A DNA stretch of 64,000 nt from Elusimicrobiota bacterium (GTDB taxonomy: Bacteria; Elusimicrobiota; Elusimicrobia; Elusimicrobiales; UBA9959): the NCBI GenBank assembly GCA_012517285.1, contig JAAYVG010000005.1:1-64000 (forward strand). Direction: 5' to 3'. Positions within the stretch are counted from its first letter, which is position 1. The number at the start of each line of letters is the position of its first letter. The notes beneath the pieces are model-generated. The model was not told the origin of the DNA. It did not search any database and worked only from the letters and a program-made list of their open reading frames with translations. A program made the translations under genes and the position numbers. Below, piece by piece: positions 1 to 8,797 of this stretch.

Positions 1-469
1 AGGAGATGCGGTAGAACTGATAGGATTTGGAAGGACATTTCAATCAGTTGCGACAGGGTTAGAGATGTTCAGGAAGCTTTTGGATGAAGCGATAGCAGGA
101 GACAACATAGGGATGCTATTGAGAGGAATAGAGAAGGATCAGGTAGAGAGAGGGATGGTGATAGCAGCCCCGAAGAGCGTGACGCCGCACAAGAAATTTA
201 AGGGTGAGGTATATGTGCTAACGAAGGATGAGGGAGGAAGGCATACTCCATTTTTCAAGGGCTACAAGCCACAGTTTTATTTCAGGACAACAGATGTTAC
301 TGGTAGTGTAGAGCTGAAGCCTGGGGTAGAGATGATAATGCCTGGAGATCATACTGAGATCAATGTAGAACTTATAACCCCGATAGCAATGGAGAAGGGG
401 TTGAGATTTGCAATAAGAGAGGGTGGATGCACAATAGGTGCAGGTGTTGTTACCGATATAGTTGAATGA
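1..469 (+). CDS. tuf: Elongation factor Tu, C-terminal part (5' end outside window)
   Basis: EF-Tu is the GTPase that delivers aminoacyl-tRNA to the ribosome. Only about the last 155 codons are present: the frame is open from base 2 and the upstream GTP-binding domain lies before the window. What is seen is the end of domain 2 (GDAVELIGF, then [15 protein letters not shown]) and domain 3 ([33 protein letters not shown], then RFAIREGG with the variant end [13 protein letters not shown]). The methionine at 65 is internal and is not the true start. The stop overlaps the next start codon as ATGA. Identity is certain from these family motifs. Confidence 0.97.
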   Translation, partial: GDAVELIGFGRTFQSVATGLEMFRKLLDEAIAGDNIGMLLRGIEKDQVERGMVIAAPKSVTPHKKFKGEVYVLTKDEGGRHTPFFKGYKPQFYFRTTDVTGSVELKPGVEMIMPGDHTEINVELITPIAMEKGLRFAIREGGCTIGAGVVTDIVE

Positions 470-1158
470 TATTTTATATGAAGAGATTATTACTGATAGC
501 ATTTTTTGCTGTAACGCTTGATGCAAAAGAGAATAGTGTCTGCGTCTTCGATGGCGAGAATGAGATCATTAATTATCCATGTTCATGGAAGGTGTATAAG
601 TTTAGTGATCAGCCGGGTTATTCTGAGACAACTGAAGCTGGTATGGAGTTCTATTATAACAGATACCCCGCAAGCAATGAGTCAGATAAGGCTGATAAGA
701 ACTGGGCAATAATAAGGATAAGAAAACTTGCATGTGATGATGGAGTTGTCTGCTTGAGAGAGGGAGAACCTCTTACGCTTTCTGATTTTGTCCATTTTTT
801 TAGGTGTGATGTCCCTAAATGTCTGGATAAATACCCTGCTTCTATGAACATAGATATCAAGACGGAGATAGGTGATGTTAAAAACTGTAAGAATGTAAGT
901 CCGGATTCTCCTGGTCTTGCTGAGGGAAAGTGTGGCAACTATCAGTATGTAAGAAAATATGGCGGTCAGAAGTATTATTATTTTACAAGAACCGCTCAGA
1001 ATGATTATTTCACTGGAATAAATGTGGATGTGATCACAGTTTTTTTTAGTCGTGGTAAGAATGTTTTTCAATCATCGCTTACCTGTTATGAGGGAATGTG
1101 TGATTATTACAAGAAGAATTTTGAATATGTCATCCATAACTTAAAGATGAAAAAATGA
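466..1158 (+). CDS. Secreted cysteine-rich protein of unknown function
   Basis: I do not recognise this 230-residue protein. A hydrophobic signal peptide ([14 protein letters not shown]) is followed by a mature part with ten cysteines, an even number that would suit disulfides in an exported protein. It is rich in Tyr and Asp and has no membrane segment after the leader. Two starts are possible: ATG at 466, which overlaps the tuf stop, or ATG at 478, which begins directly with the signal peptide. Neither has a clear ribosome binding site, so translational coupling to tuf is likely. It lies between tuf and rpsJ, genes that are usually adjacent, so it looks like an insertion into the ribosomal operon. 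Export is inferred from the leader; function is unknown. Confidence 0.75.
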   Translation: MIFYMKRLLLIAFFAVTLDAKENSVCVFDGENEIINYPCSWKVYKFSDQPGYSETTEAGMEFYYNRYPASNESDKADKNWAIIRIRKLACDDGVVCLREGEPLTLSDFVHFFRCDVPKCLDKYPASMNIDIKTEIGDVKNCKNVSPDSPGLAEGKCGNYQYVRKYGGQKYYYFTRTAQNDYFTGINVDVITVFFSRGKNVFQSSLTCYEGMCDYYKKNFEYVIHNLKMKK

Positions 1159-1185
1159 TTATTATTTTAATAAAAAAGAGGTGTT

Positions 1186-1524
1186 ATGAGTGAAGAAAAT
1201 ACAGCAGGTTCAAAGCAGATAATGAGAATAAAGCTTGAGTCCTATGACAATGCACTGCTTGATCAGTCATTATCAAAGATAATAGAGGCAGTGAGACGAA
1301 GCGGAGCTATAGTCTCAGGGCCGGTGTTTTTGCCGAGGAAAACAAGAAGGTACACTGTTAATCGTTCTGTTCATGCTGATAAAAAGTCAAGAGAACAGTT
1401 TGAGATAGTAAAGCATGTAAGGCTTATAGATATTGTTAATTCAACATTAAAAACGACAGATGCTCTTAGCTCAGTGGATCTTCCAAGCGATGTAAAGGTT
1501 AACTTTACACTTAAAACTATTTAA
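1186..1524 (+). CDS. rpsJ: Small ribosomal subunit protein uS10
   Basis: S10 is a head protein of the 30S subunit and, with NusB, takes part in antitermination. Family motifs are clear: IRIKLESYD near residue 14, DQSLSKIIEAVRRSGAIVSG, LPRKTRRYTVNRS, DKKSREQFEIVKH, and the C-terminal LIDIVNSTLKTTDALSSVDL. The 112 residues exceed the usual 100-105 because of about ten extra N-terminal residues. A purine-rich site (AAAAGAGGTG) precedes the ATG. In most bacteria rpsJ opens the S10 operon and is followed by rplC; here it is followed 22 bases later by a penicillin-binding protein gene, so the operon is broken at this point. Confidence 0.96.
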   Translation: MSEENTAGSKQIMRIKLESYDNALLDQSLSKIIEAVRRSGAIVSGPVFLPRKTRRYTVNRSVHADKKSREQFEIVKHVRLIDIVNSTLKTTDALSSVDLPSDVKVNFTLKTI

Positions 1525-1546
1525 TAGTTCTGAAGAATATAATTAA

Positions 1547-3658
1547 GTGGTTTTTTTTAAAAAAGCAATTTCTTATATAACAGAAGCTCCCCATAGGTTT
1601 GTATTGGGAGCTTTTTATATTGTTTCAGCAATATTTGTTTTTTTTCTTATTGTTGGCTCATTGCTGATGTTTTATTTCATAAAGGGACTTCCATCCATAG
1701 ATAAACTCGGAGAGTACACTCCATCTTTGACCACATCTGTTTATGATATAAATGGTGAGATCATAACAGAATATTCAGTTGAGAGAAGGTCTTTCTTAAC
1801 ACTTGATAAGATTCCTCTTGATCTGCAGAATGCACTTATAGCGATGGAGGATAATAATTTTTTCAATCACTGGGGAATATCGGTTAAGGGTATTTTAAGA
1901 GCCTTCACAAGGGATGTTCTTCATAGAAAGGTAAGACAGGGTGGTTCAACAATAACACAGCAGCTGGCCAAACTCATATTTTTAAAGCCTGAGAGAACAC
2001 TGTCAAGAAAGATTAAGGAGATTTTTATTGCCATTGAGATAGAAAGGAATTTTTCAAAGCAGGAAATACTTCAGATGTATTTTAATCAGATATATTTTGG
2101 TAGTGGTGTCTATGGTGTTGGAACTGCTTCAAAGATATATTTTGGTAAGGATGTTGAAAATCTTACGCTCGGTGAATGTGCACTTCTTATAGGTGTGATC
2201 CCTGCTCCTGAAAGATACTCTCCATTTGCCAATCCAAAACTTGCTAAAGCAAGAAGGGATCTTGTTTTGAATAGAATGTATGAAGAAAAATATATAACAA
2301 AGGATGAACTAAAAAAAGCAAAGGAGGAACCACTGCCTGATAAGAAATCTGTTATATATTACTCAAATGCTCCTTATTTTACAGAGTATATAAGACAGCA
2401 GCTTGAACCAAAGTATGGGGTTGAGATGTTTTGGCAGGGTGGTTTAAAAATCTACACCACACTTGATCTGAAGATGCAGAAGCTTGCTGAGGATATATTT
2501 GAAAAAAAGCTCGCTGAGTATGAGGCTAAAAATGAATCAAAGACTGATGTTAAGACTGCTACATCAACTCTTCAGGGAGCATTTGTTGCTCTGGACACAA
2601 AAACAGGTGGAATAAAGATAATGATTGGTGGAAGAAATTATAGAGAAAGTCAGTTTAATAGAGCTGTTCAGGCTAAGAGACAAGCTGGTTCTACGTTTAA
2701 ACCATTTGTATGGCTTACAGCTCTTTTAAATGGATATACCCCTGCAACTATGGTTTATGATAGTCCTATGGCCTTTTATTCTGATAGTCGAATGAACTGG
2801 CATCTCATAGATAATGCCACAGATCAATCAACAATCAATGATGCGATAGAACCATTTCTTGAAAATCCGGATTTTAAAATATGGATGCCATCCAATCTTG
2901 ATAATAAATTTCTTGGTGCTATAACATTGAGGAGAGCATTAGAAAAATCAAGGAATTTAGCATCTGTATATCTTGTTAACAAGCTTGGACCTGCTGCTGT
3001 TGTTGATACAGCTTATAAGGCCGGGATAAAAAGCAAGCTTGATGCTGTTCCATCAATAGGACTTGGCACATCACTTGTAACAGTTCTTGATATGACATCA
3101 GCATTCAATACATTTGCAAACTCAGGCATATATGTTGAGCCTTTTGCGATACTCCGAGTTAGTGATCACAATGGTAAGGTTCTTGAGGAAAATTTTCCTA
3201 AGGAGACTGAATCGTTTAGACCTCAGGAGGTATATCTTCTTTCAAATATGATGAAGGGAGTTGTTAAAAGGGGAACAGCAAGAGTCGTATCAAGGATCAA
3301 AAGACCAGTGGCAGGAAAAACTGGCACAACTCAGGACTCAAAGGATACTTGGTTTATTGGTTTTACTCCTGATGTAACGGCTGGAGCATGGATGGGTTAT
3401 GATGATTTTTCAAAGATTACTATGAGCGATTGGACTGGTGGTGGAACTGTTGCTCCATGGTGGACAGATATAATGGAGCAGGTTTTGAGCGAATACCCTG
3501 TAAGGGATTTTACAGTACCAGAAAAAATTATATTTGTTAATATAGATGAGGATAGTGGTAAGATTGCAGGTCCAAAGTGCAAAAATAAATTTATGGAATC
3601 ATTCATAAGTGGTACGGAACCAAAAGAGTTTTCAGATTGTGATAAGAAAGACCAATGA
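1547..3658 (+). CDS. mrcA: Class A penicillin-binding protein 1A (transglycosylase/transpeptidase)
   Basis: This bifunctional enzyme polymerises lipid II into glycan strands and cross-links the peptides outside the inner membrane. An N-terminal membrane anchor covers about residues 20-45. The GT51 domain shows AMEDNNFFNHWG with catalytic Glu101 and QGGSTITQQLAK. The transpeptidase domain shows GSTFKPF with nucleophile Ser382 and Lys385, an SRN motif near KSRNLAS, and KTG at 591-593. The start is a GTG with only a weak purine stretch before it. The 703-residue length is normal for PBP1A without the OB-like insert of long forms. It sits 22 bases after rpsJ and its stop overlaps the next gene as ATGA, implying shared transcription with ribosomal genes. 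PBP1A-type naming is by architecture. Confidence 0.93.
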   Translation: MVFFKKAISYITEAPHRFVLGAFYIVSAIFVFFLIVGSLLMFYFIKGLPSIDKLGEYTPSLTTSVYDINGEIITEYSVERRSFLTLDKIPLDLQNALIAMEDNNFFNHWGISVKGILRAFTRDVLHRKVRQGGSTITQQLAKLIFLKPERTLSRKIKEIFIAIEIERNFSKQEILQMYFNQIYFGSGVYGVGTASKIYFGKDVENLTLGECALLIGVIPAPERYSPFANPKLAKARRDLVLNRMYEEKYITKDELKKAKEEPLPDKKSVIYYSNAPYFTEYIRQQLEPKYGVEMFWQGGLKIYTTLDLKMQKLAEDIFEKKLAEYEAKNESKTDVKTATSTLQGAFVALDTKTGGIKIMIGGRNYRESQFNRAVQAKRQAGSTFKPFVWLTALLNGYTPATMVYDSPMAFYSDSRMNWHLIDNATDQSTINDAIEPFLENPDFKIWMPSNLDNKFLGAITLRRALEKSRNLASVYLVNKLGPAAVVDTAYKAGIKSKLDAVPSIGLGTSLVTVLDMTSAFNTFANSGIYVEPFAILRVSDHNGKVLEENFPKETESFRPQEVYLLSNMMKGVVKRGTARVVSRIKRPVAGKTGTTQDSKDTWFIGFTPDVTAGAWMGYDDFSKITMSDWTGGGTVAPWWTDIMEQVLSEYPVRDFTVPEKIIFVNIDEDSGKIAGPKCKNKFMESFISGTEPKEFSDCDKKDQ

Positions 3659-4383
3659 GTTATCCAGTTGTTAAATCAAAGTATAAATATGCCTCTTTAA
3701 CATCGCCTGAACAATATATAAAACAGTACAAAAAACATTCAGGAAATACTCAGAATCTTATTGTTGTATATGCAAAAAGTTTTTTTGATATACTGATCAA
3801 GAATTTTAATTTTAAAAAAAAATACTCAAATCTTTATCGTATAAATGAGAATTACGATTTATTTCTTTGTCAGATTGGTTCACCAAACATAGGAATGTGT
3901 GTTGAGGAATTCTCTGTAAATGGTTATAAAAATTTTTTTGCTATTGGGGTATGCGGTGCAATAAATAATGATTTGGAGATTGGGGATATAATAGTTTGCA
4001 ATAGGGCATTGAGGGATGAGGGAACATCATACCATTATATAAAAGCTTCTGATTATATAGACTGTAATAAAAATTTTTTAAGCAGTGTTGAAAAAAAATT
4101 AAAATCAAATATGATTGGATACAGCAGAAGAACTGTATGGACAACGGATGCACCATACAGAGAAACTTATTTTGAAATTAAAAAAAATCTTAACATGGGT
4201 GTGGATTGTGTTGATATGGAAACCTCAGCTTTTTATGCAGTAGCAGAATATAAAAAAGTGAATGCAATTTCAATATTTACAGTCAGTGATGTCCTTGATG
4301 TCAAGAAAAAAAAATGGAATATGTTCTTTAATGCTAAGATTATTTATAATAATTTTTTAAAGATATTCAATGCAATTGTTTAA
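3655..4383 (+). CDS. Nucleoside phosphorylase (PNP/UDP family)
   Basis: Members of this family split nucleosides with phosphate into base and ribose-1-phosphate, or hydrolyse related adenosyl compounds, in the cytoplasm for purine or pyrimidine salvage. The 242-residue protein shows FFAIGVCGAINNDLEIGDI, then ALRDEGTSYHY, which resembles the uridine-phosphorylase segment, then VDMETSAFYAV, the ribose-binding Met-Glu region, and a late VSD with the Asp expected near the base. The N-terminal 40 residues are less typical. It overlaps the mrcA stop by four bases, so it is translationally coupled. Uridine phosphorylase is the best guess, but specificity cannot be fixed from motifs alone. Confidence 0.8.
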   Translation: MSYPVVKSKYKYASLTSPEQYIKQYKKHSGNTQNLIVVYAKSFFDILIKNFNFKKKYSNLYRINENYDLFLCQIGSPNIGMCVEEFSVNGYKNFFAIGVCGAINNDLEIGDIIVCNRALRDEGTSYHYIKASDYIDCNKNFLSSVEKKLKSNMIGYSRRTVWTTDAPYRETYFEIKKNLNMGVDCVDMETSAFYAVAEYKKVNAISIFTVSDVLDVKKKKWNMFFNAKIIYNNFLKIFNAIV

Positions 4384-4395
4384 AAAAAATTTATT

Positions 4396-4423
4396 TTGTA
4401 TTTTATCAATAAATTTGTATAAT
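4396..4423 (+). promoter_or_regulatory. Sigma-70 type promoter for the infA-rpoA-mre operon
   Basis: A perfect -10 box TATAAT lies at 4418-4423 with a -35-like TTGTAT at 4396-4401 and a 16-base spacer. It lies just after the nucleoside phosphorylase stop and before a leader of about 150 bases. It would transcribe infA through the mre genes. Confidence 0.6.
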
Positions 4424-4479
4424 ATAAAAAAGGCTGTTATTTCGAAAGCTTTTTGTTATAAAGTGAATTCTTTATAAAT

Positions 4480-4498
4480 TCATAGGTTTTTCCTATGA
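4480..4498 (+). promoter_or_regulatory. Hairpin in the long infA leader
   Basis: TCATAGG and CCTATGA form a 7-bp stem around a TTTTT loop within the roughly 150-base untranslated leader upstream of infA. It is not followed by a T-tract, so it is not a standard terminator. In other bacteria operons carrying rpsD are autoregulated by S4 binding to leader RNA; a similar role here is inference only. Confidence 0.35.
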
Positions 4499-4577
4499 GA
4501 AATAAAATACTTTTAAAAAAGATGTGAGGTGTTTTTCATCTCTCTTTTTTAGAAAAAAGGAGAATGCTGTAATCTGT

Positions 4578-4799
4578 ATGGCAGATAAATTAGAAAAGAT
4601 TGAGGTTGAAGGAATTGTTAAAGAAGCTTTGCCGAATGCTACTTTTAAAGTGGAAATCGGCCCTGGCAAGGTTATACTTGGTATGGTGTCTGGTAAGATG
4701 AGAGTCAATCATGTTAGAATTTTACCGGGCGACAAGGTTAAGATGGAGCTATCACCGTATGACCTTACAAAAGGAAGAATAGTTTTTAGAGAAAAATAA
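4578..4799 (+). CDS. infA: Translation initiation factor IF-1
   Basis: IF-1 binds the ribosomal A site during initiation and has a single OB (S1-like) fold. I chose the ATG at 4578, giving 73 residues beginning [20 protein letters not shown], because this is the family length and matches the conserved start. An earlier in-frame ATG at 4524 would add 18 unconserved residues. An AAAGGAGA stretch lies about 15 bases before the chosen start, rather far. Conserved features are [30 protein letters not shown] and [12 protein letters not shown]. It heads the run with rpmJ, rpsM, rpsK, rpsD, rpoA and rplQ. Confidence 0.95.
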   Translation: MADKLEKIEVEGIVKEALPNATFKVEIGPGKVILGMVSGKMRVNHVRILPGDKVKMELSPYDLTKGRIVFREK

Positions 4800-4811
4800 T
4801 GTGAGGTGAAT

Positions 4812-4925
4812 ATGAAAGTTAGAGCAAGCGTTAAAAAAATATGTGAAAAGTGTAAGGTGATTAAGAGGAACGGAGTGGTGAGGGTTATATGTGAAAATCC
4901 TAAGCACAAGCAGAGACAGGGTTGA
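4812..4925 (+). CDS. rpmJ: Large ribosomal subunit protein bL36
   Basis: This 37-residue protein is complete and begins [15 protein letters not shown]. Cysteines at 11, 14 and 27 and histidine at 32 form the Cys-Cys-Cys-His zinc ribbon of the zinc-binding (C+) type of L36. Length and ending (HKQRQG) are typical. A GTGAGGTGA purine stretch precedes the ATG. It stands between infA and rpsM, the usual bacterial order. Zinc binding is known for the family and inferred here from the conserved ligands. Confidence 0.96.
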   Translation: MKVRASVKKICEKCKVIKRNGVVRVICENPKHKQRQG

Positions 4926-4964
4926 TTTAGATGGTTATAAAAAAAAATTAGATAAGGAGATAAT

Positions 4965-5369
4965 ATGGCAAGAATAGTAGGAATTGATTTACCGCGTGAA
5001 AAAAAGATAGCTATAGCTCTTAGCTATATATACGGTATAGGAAGACCTTTAGCAAAAAAAATTCTTGAGGTTGATTTAGCAGGCAAGATCAATCCTGATA
5101 AAAGGGTGAAGGATTTAACAGAGGAAGAGATTGGTCTTTTAAATGCTATTATATCCAAGGAATACAATGTTGAAGGAGAGCTCAGAAGGGAGATCCAATC
5201 AAATATAAAAAGATATATAGAAATTGGATGTTATAGAGGTCAAAGACATAGAAGAAACCTTCCTGCGAGAGGCCAGAGGACAAGAACAAATGGGAGAACA
5301 AGAAGAGGAAGAAGAAAGACTGTTGGTGCAATAGCAAAGGGAACAACAGCTCAGTCAGAGGCTAAATAG
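4965..5369 (+). CDS. rpsM: Small ribosomal subunit protein uS13
   Basis: S13 sits in the 30S head and contacts the P-site tRNA and the large subunit. The 134-residue protein starts [19 protein letters not shown], contains the helix-two-turn-helix region ([14 protein letters not shown]) and ends with the signature [20 protein letters not shown] followed by the basic [12 protein letters not shown] tail. The C-terminus extends by about ten residues ([13 protein letters not shown]) beyond typical forms. A good AAGGAGA site precedes the ATG. It is the third gene of the infA run. Confidence 0.97.
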   Translation: MARIVGIDLPREKKIAIALSYIYGIGRPLAKKILEVDLAGKINPDKRVKDLTEEEIGLLNAIISKEYNVEGELRREIQSNIKRYIEIGCYRGQRHRRNLPARGQRTRTNGRTRRGRRKTVGAIAKGTTAQSEAK

Positions 5370-5386
5370 TTTATTAAGGAGTTTAT

Positions 5387-5773
5387 ATGGAAAAAAGCAA
5401 TAGTAATCCAAAAAAGAGGCATATACATGTTCCATCTGGAAGGATGTATATCACATCAAGCTTTAATAACACAATAATAACACTTACTGATGACCATGGA
5501 AATACTGTCGCATGGTCAACATCGGGAGCAAACGGATTTAAGGGAACAAAAAAGGGAACCCCTTTTGCTGCTCAGATAACGATGAACAAGGTTCTTGAAA
5601 GGGGAATATCTTATGGGTTGAAGCAGGTTTATGTTTTTGTGAGTGGTCCCGGTCCAGGTAGAGAGACAGCGCTTAGAGCAATAGCACACAATGGTGTGAG
5701 AATTGTATCAATAAAGGATATAACACCTCTACCACACAATGGTTGCAGACCCCCTAAACCGAGAAGAGTATAA
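5387..5773 (+). CDS. rpsK: Small ribosomal subunit protein uS11
   Basis: S11 forms part of the 30S platform near the E site. At 128 residues it has the standard length. Signatures include [20 protein letters not shown], the [18 protein letters not shown] segment, [16 protein letters not shown], and the end [17 protein letters not shown]. An AAGGAG site lies upstream. It stands 17 bases after rpsM and 18 before rpsD, consistent with a single transcript. Nothing unusual was seen. Confidence 0.98.
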   Translation: MEKSNSNPKKRHIHVPSGRMYITSSFNNTIITLTDDHGNTVAWSTSGANGFKGTKKGTPFAAQITMNKVLERGISYGLKQVYVFVSGPGPGRETALRAIAHNGVRIVSIKDITPLPHNGCRPPKPRRV

Positions 5774-5791
5774 TTAAAGGAGGATATAAAG

Positions 5792-6403
5792 ATGAAATAC
5801 AATGGCGCAGTATGCAAAAAGTGTAGAGCTCTTAACGAAAAACTTTTTTTAAAAGGAAATAAGTGTTTTTCAAACTGCACAATAGAGAAAAGAGAGAAAA
5901 CTGGAAGGCAGAAAAAGATGTCAGATTATGGTAAGCATCTGAGAGAAAAACAGATAGCAAAGTTTTCATATCTTATGAATGAAGGACAGTTCGAGAGGTT
6001 TTTCAATATAGCCTCAAAGGCTAAGGGAAGGACAGGTGAAACTATGATGAAGTTGCTTGAGCTTAGGCTTGACAACATAGTCAGAAGAGCAGGTTTTTCC
6101 ACATCCATAAGGATGGCAAGACAGCTAATAGGTCATGGCAACATAAGGGTTAATGGTAAGGTGGTAAAGATCCCATCCTATATATTAAGAGAAGGGGATG
6201 AGATATCTTTAAAAAATGATTTGCTTCTTGAAAACTTATATGTAAAGCAGAGCCTTGAAAACACTGAGAGGTTGGGTTGGAGACCGAGTTATATAACTTA
6301 TGATCCTCAGAAGAAGTCAGCAAAGCTTTCAAGGATTCCTGAAAGAGCTGAGCTTTCAACAAAAATAAATGAACAGCTTATAGTTGAGTTCTATTCCAAA
6401 TAA
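5792..6403 (+). CDS. rpsD: Small ribosomal subunit protein uS4, zinc-binding form
   Basis: S4 is a primary 16S rRNA binder that helps nucleate 30S assembly and, in many bacteria, represses its own operon. The 203-residue protein has four N-terminal cysteines (8, 11, 25, 29) in the zinc-binding C+ arrangement. The S4 RNA-binding domain follows: LRLDNIVRRAGF, then SIRMARQLIGHGNIRVNGK with the expected VKIPSYILREGDEI. The basic KSAKLSRIPERAEL segment and VEFYSK end are typical. An AAAGGAGG site precedes the ATG. Together with the zinc form of L36, this shows the C+ ribosomal paralogues are used here. Confidence 0.97.
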   Translation: MKYNGAVCKKCRALNEKLFLKGNKCFSNCTIEKREKTGRQKKMSDYGKHLREKQIAKFSYLMNEGQFERFFNIASKAKGRTGETMMKLLELRLDNIVRRAGFSTSIRMARQLIGHGNIRVNGKVVKIPSYILREGDEISLKNDLLLENLYVKQSLENTERLGWRPSYITYDPQKKSAKLSRIPERAELSTKINEQLIVEFYSK

Positions 6404-6414
6404 GGAGGAGAAAT

Positions 6415-7383
6415 ATGCCAGGTTTTTTGAAAGAAATAATTATACCGAGAGGTGTTGAGTGTGTTGAGGAAAAATCTACAGAAAATGGTAGCTATGCCAA
6501 GTTTGTTGGCGAACCCTATGAAAAGGGATATGGTCATACTATAGGAAATTCTTTGAGAAGGGTTTTGCTGTCAAGCATAGATGGAGCTGCTGTTGTGGCT
6601 GTAAGAATAAAGGGTGTTAATCATGAGTATACCACGATAGAGGGAATAAAAGAGGATGTCATAACCATAATTATGAACCTCAAGAAGCTAAGAGTTAAGC
6701 TTGAGGGCAGTGACAGACAAACAATTCACATATCTGAGAAAGGCAAGAAGGTGGTTAAGGCCTCTGATATCAAGACAACGGCCGTTGTTGAGATTATGAA
6801 TAAAAACCTTGAGATAGCAACACTTGAAAGCGGTGCAACATTTGAGGCTGAGATTGAAATAGCGAGGGGAGTTGGATATCTCACGTCAGAACAGGTAAGG
6901 GAAACGATCTCACTTCCTCAGGATTATATTGTGATGGATGCAATTTTTTCACCTGTCAGAAAGGTAAACTATAAGGTAGAAAATGCCCGTGTCGGTCAGG
7001 AAACAGATTATGATAAACTTATTCTTGAGATATGGACAGATTCAACAATAACACCAAAGGAAGCTCTGGACAGAGCAGGTGCTCTTTTAAAGTATTCAAT
7101 AATACCATTTGCATCACAGGAAGCTGCTGATGTGGAAATCCCCACAGAGTCAGAGGAGACAAAGGATAGTGAGCTTGAAGAGATTCTTGATCAGAGTGTG
7201 GATATCATAGAGCTTTCTCAGAGAGCAAGCAACTGTCTTAAAGTGGCTAATATCAAAACAATAAGAGAGCTGGTTTACAAGACTGAAGAGGATTTGTTAT
7301 CCGTTAAGAATTTTGGTGAAAAATCACTTGAAGAGATAAAACAGAAGCTTGAAGAGATGGGTTTATCTCTTGGGATGAAATAG
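6415..7383 (+). CDS. rpoA: DNA-directed RNA polymerase subunit alpha
   Basis: The alpha dimer is the scaffold for RNA polymerase assembly and its C-terminal domain contacts promoter UP elements and activators. The N-terminal domain shows EPYEKGYGHTIGNSLRRVLL and, later, FSPVRKVNYKVENARVGQ. A linker of acidic residues (about 236-255) joins the C-terminal domain, with ELSQRASNCLKVANIKTI, LLSVKNFGEKSLEEIKQKL and the end LGLSLGMK. The 322-residue length is standard. A GGAGGAG site lies close before the ATG. It lies between rpsD and rplQ as in most bacteria. Confidence 0.98.
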   Translation: MPGFLKEIIIPRGVECVEEKSTENGSYAKFVGEPYEKGYGHTIGNSLRRVLLSSIDGAAVVAVRIKGVNHEYTTIEGIKEDVITIIMNLKKLRVKLEGSDRQTIHISEKGKKVVKASDIKTTAVVEIMNKNLEIATLESGATFEAEIEIARGVGYLTSEQVRETISLPQDYIVMDAIFSPVRKVNYKVENARVGQETDYDKLILEIWTDSTITPKEALDRAGALLKYSIIPFASQEAADVEIPTESEETKDSELEEILDQSVDIIELSQRASNCLKVANIKTIRELVYKTEEDLLSVKNFGEKSLEEIKQKLEEMGLSLGMK

Positions 7384-7394
7384 CTGGAGGCTTT

Positions 7395-7739
7395 ATGATT
7401 AAGAATAATGGTGATAGAAAGCTTTCTAAAACAGGTTCCCACAGGAATGCTATGTTTAGAAATATGATGACAAGCCTTATAATGAGTGAGAAGATTATAA
7501 CCACCGCTCCAAAGGCAAAAGAGTTAAGGCGTTTTTTTGATACTCTACTGAACGATGCTAAAAAAAATAATTACTCTAATGTTAGAAGCAGCATAAACAA
7601 CAAGGATGCATATGCTAAGCTTATGCATGTCCTTGCTCCAAGATACAAGGACAGAGTTTCAGGTTATACAACTCTTATAAATGTTGGCATAAGAAGGGGA
7701 GATAACTCTTTGATCACGATGGTTAAACTGGTGGACTGA
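7395..7739 (+). CDS. rplQ: Large ribosomal subunit protein bL17
   Basis: L17 sits near the exit of the 50S peptide tunnel. The 114-residue protein shows [20 protein letters not shown] and [21 protein letters not shown], then a short central region and the end [20 protein letters not shown], which corresponds to the usual RKGDAAPMV segment. A TGGAGG site precedes the ATG. It closes the classical alpha operon, but its stop is only five bases from the mreB start, so transcription very probably continues into the rod-shape genes. Confidence 0.96.
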   Translation: MIKNNGDRKLSKTGSHRNAMFRNMMTSLIMSEKIITTAPKAKELRRFFDTLLNDAKKNNYSNVRSSINNKDAYAKLMHVLAPRYKDRVSGYTTLINVGIRRGDNSLITMVKLVD

Positions 7740-7744
7740 TTGAA

Positions 7745-8776
7745 ATGTTTGATAAAATATTTAATATATTTTCAAATGATATAGGGATGGATCTGGGAAC
7801 AGCCAATACCCTTGTTTATTTGAAAGGTAAGGGGATAGTTTTAAGAGAGCCTTCAGTTGTTGCTATAGATAAAAATACGAGGAAGGTTCTTGCCGTTGGT
7901 AATGAAGCAAAACAGATGATTGGTAAGACGCCTAACAGCATAGTTGCTGTGAGGCCTTTAAGAAATGGTGTGATAGCTGACTTTGAGGTTACACACCAGA
8001 TGATAAAATATTTTATTCAGAAGGTTAATACAAAAAAAGGTTTATTGAGACCGAGAATTGTAATAGGCATACCTTCTGGCATAACTGAGGTTGAGAAAAG
8101 AGCTGTTCATGAGTCGGCTCAACAGGCGGGTGCAAGAGAAGTTTATTTAATTGAAGAACCTATGGCAGCATCCATTGGGGCAGATCTTCCGATATCCGAG
8201 CCAAGCGCAAGTATGATATGCGATATTGGTGGTGGTACCACAGAGATAGCGGTGATATCGCTCGGTGGTCTTGTAGTTACAAAATCTACAGACATAGCTG
8301 GTGATGAGATGGATGAGGTCATACTGCAGTATTTTAGAAGAAAATATAATCTTATAATTGGTGAGTCAACAGCTGAGGATGTAAAAATGAAGATAGGTTC
8401 TGTCTTTCCATTGAAGGAAGAACTTACTATGGAAGTTAAGGGAAGGGATCAGTCAAGAGGTCTTCCAAAGACAGTCAGTGTTACATCCGATGAGATAAGA
8501 CAGGCTCTTATGGAGCCAGTGAATTTGATTGTTGATTCTATAAAACAGGTTCTTGAGGAAACACCTCCGGAACTATCTGCGGATCTTGTGGATAAGGGAA
8601 TGATACTTGCTGGTGGTGGTTCTTTGCTAAAAGGTTTTTGTGAGCTCATAAGACAGGAAACAGAGCTTCCTGTTCACCGAGCTGCTGACCCGTTGAGCTG
8701 TGTGGCACTTGGTTGTGGAAAATACCTTGAGATACTGGACAAGGTTAAAACTACATCAGTGCCGTTTTACAGATAG
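7745..8776 (+). CDS. mreB: Rod shape-determining protein MreB (bacterial actin)
   Basis: MreB polymerises on the inner membrane and orients the elongasome. The 343-residue protein has the actin-fold ATP-binding motifs: [19 protein letters not shown] (phosphate 1), [17 protein letters not shown] (phosphate 2) and [14 protein letters not shown] (adenosine). Also typical are [14 protein letters not shown] and VVRPL-like [14 protein letters not shown]. An N-terminal [15 protein letters not shown] amphipathic stretch would fit membrane binding. It starts five bases after rplQ, and mreC, mreD, mrdA and rodA follow in order. A small 5-bp hairpin (GCATA/TATGC, 8776-8791) lies between mreB and mreC. 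Confidence 0.98.
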   Translation: MFDKIFNIFSNDIGMDLGTANTLVYLKGKGIVLREPSVVAIDKNTRKVLAVGNEAKQMIGKTPNSIVAVRPLRNGVIADFEVTHQMIKYFIQKVNTKKGLLRPRIVIGIPSGITEVEKRAVHESAQQAGAREVYLIEEPMAASIGADLPISEPSASMICDIGGGTTEIAVISLGGLVVTKSTDIAGDEMDEVILQYFRRKYNLIIGESTAEDVKMKIGSVFPLKEELTMEVKGRDQSRGLPKTVSVTSDEIRQALMEPVNLIVDSIKQVLEETPPELSADLVDKGMILAGGGSLLKGFCELIRQETELPVHRAADPLSCVALGCGKYLEILDKVKTTSVPFYR

Positions 8777-8797
8777 CATACAGCTTTATGCGGGTTT

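Noticed and set aside
218-526. Minus-strand frame of 102 residues over tuf
   Set aside because: It is antisense to the clearly conserved EF-Tu domain 3 and has no start signals.
682-1071. Minus-strand frame of 129 residues over the cysteine-rich gene
   Set aside because: A low-complexity antisense shadow; the plus-strand frame has a signal peptide and is in line with its neighbours.
4524-4577. Upstream in-frame start for infA
   Set aside because: It would add 18 unconserved residues before the standard MADK start of IF-1; the shorter form matches the family length.
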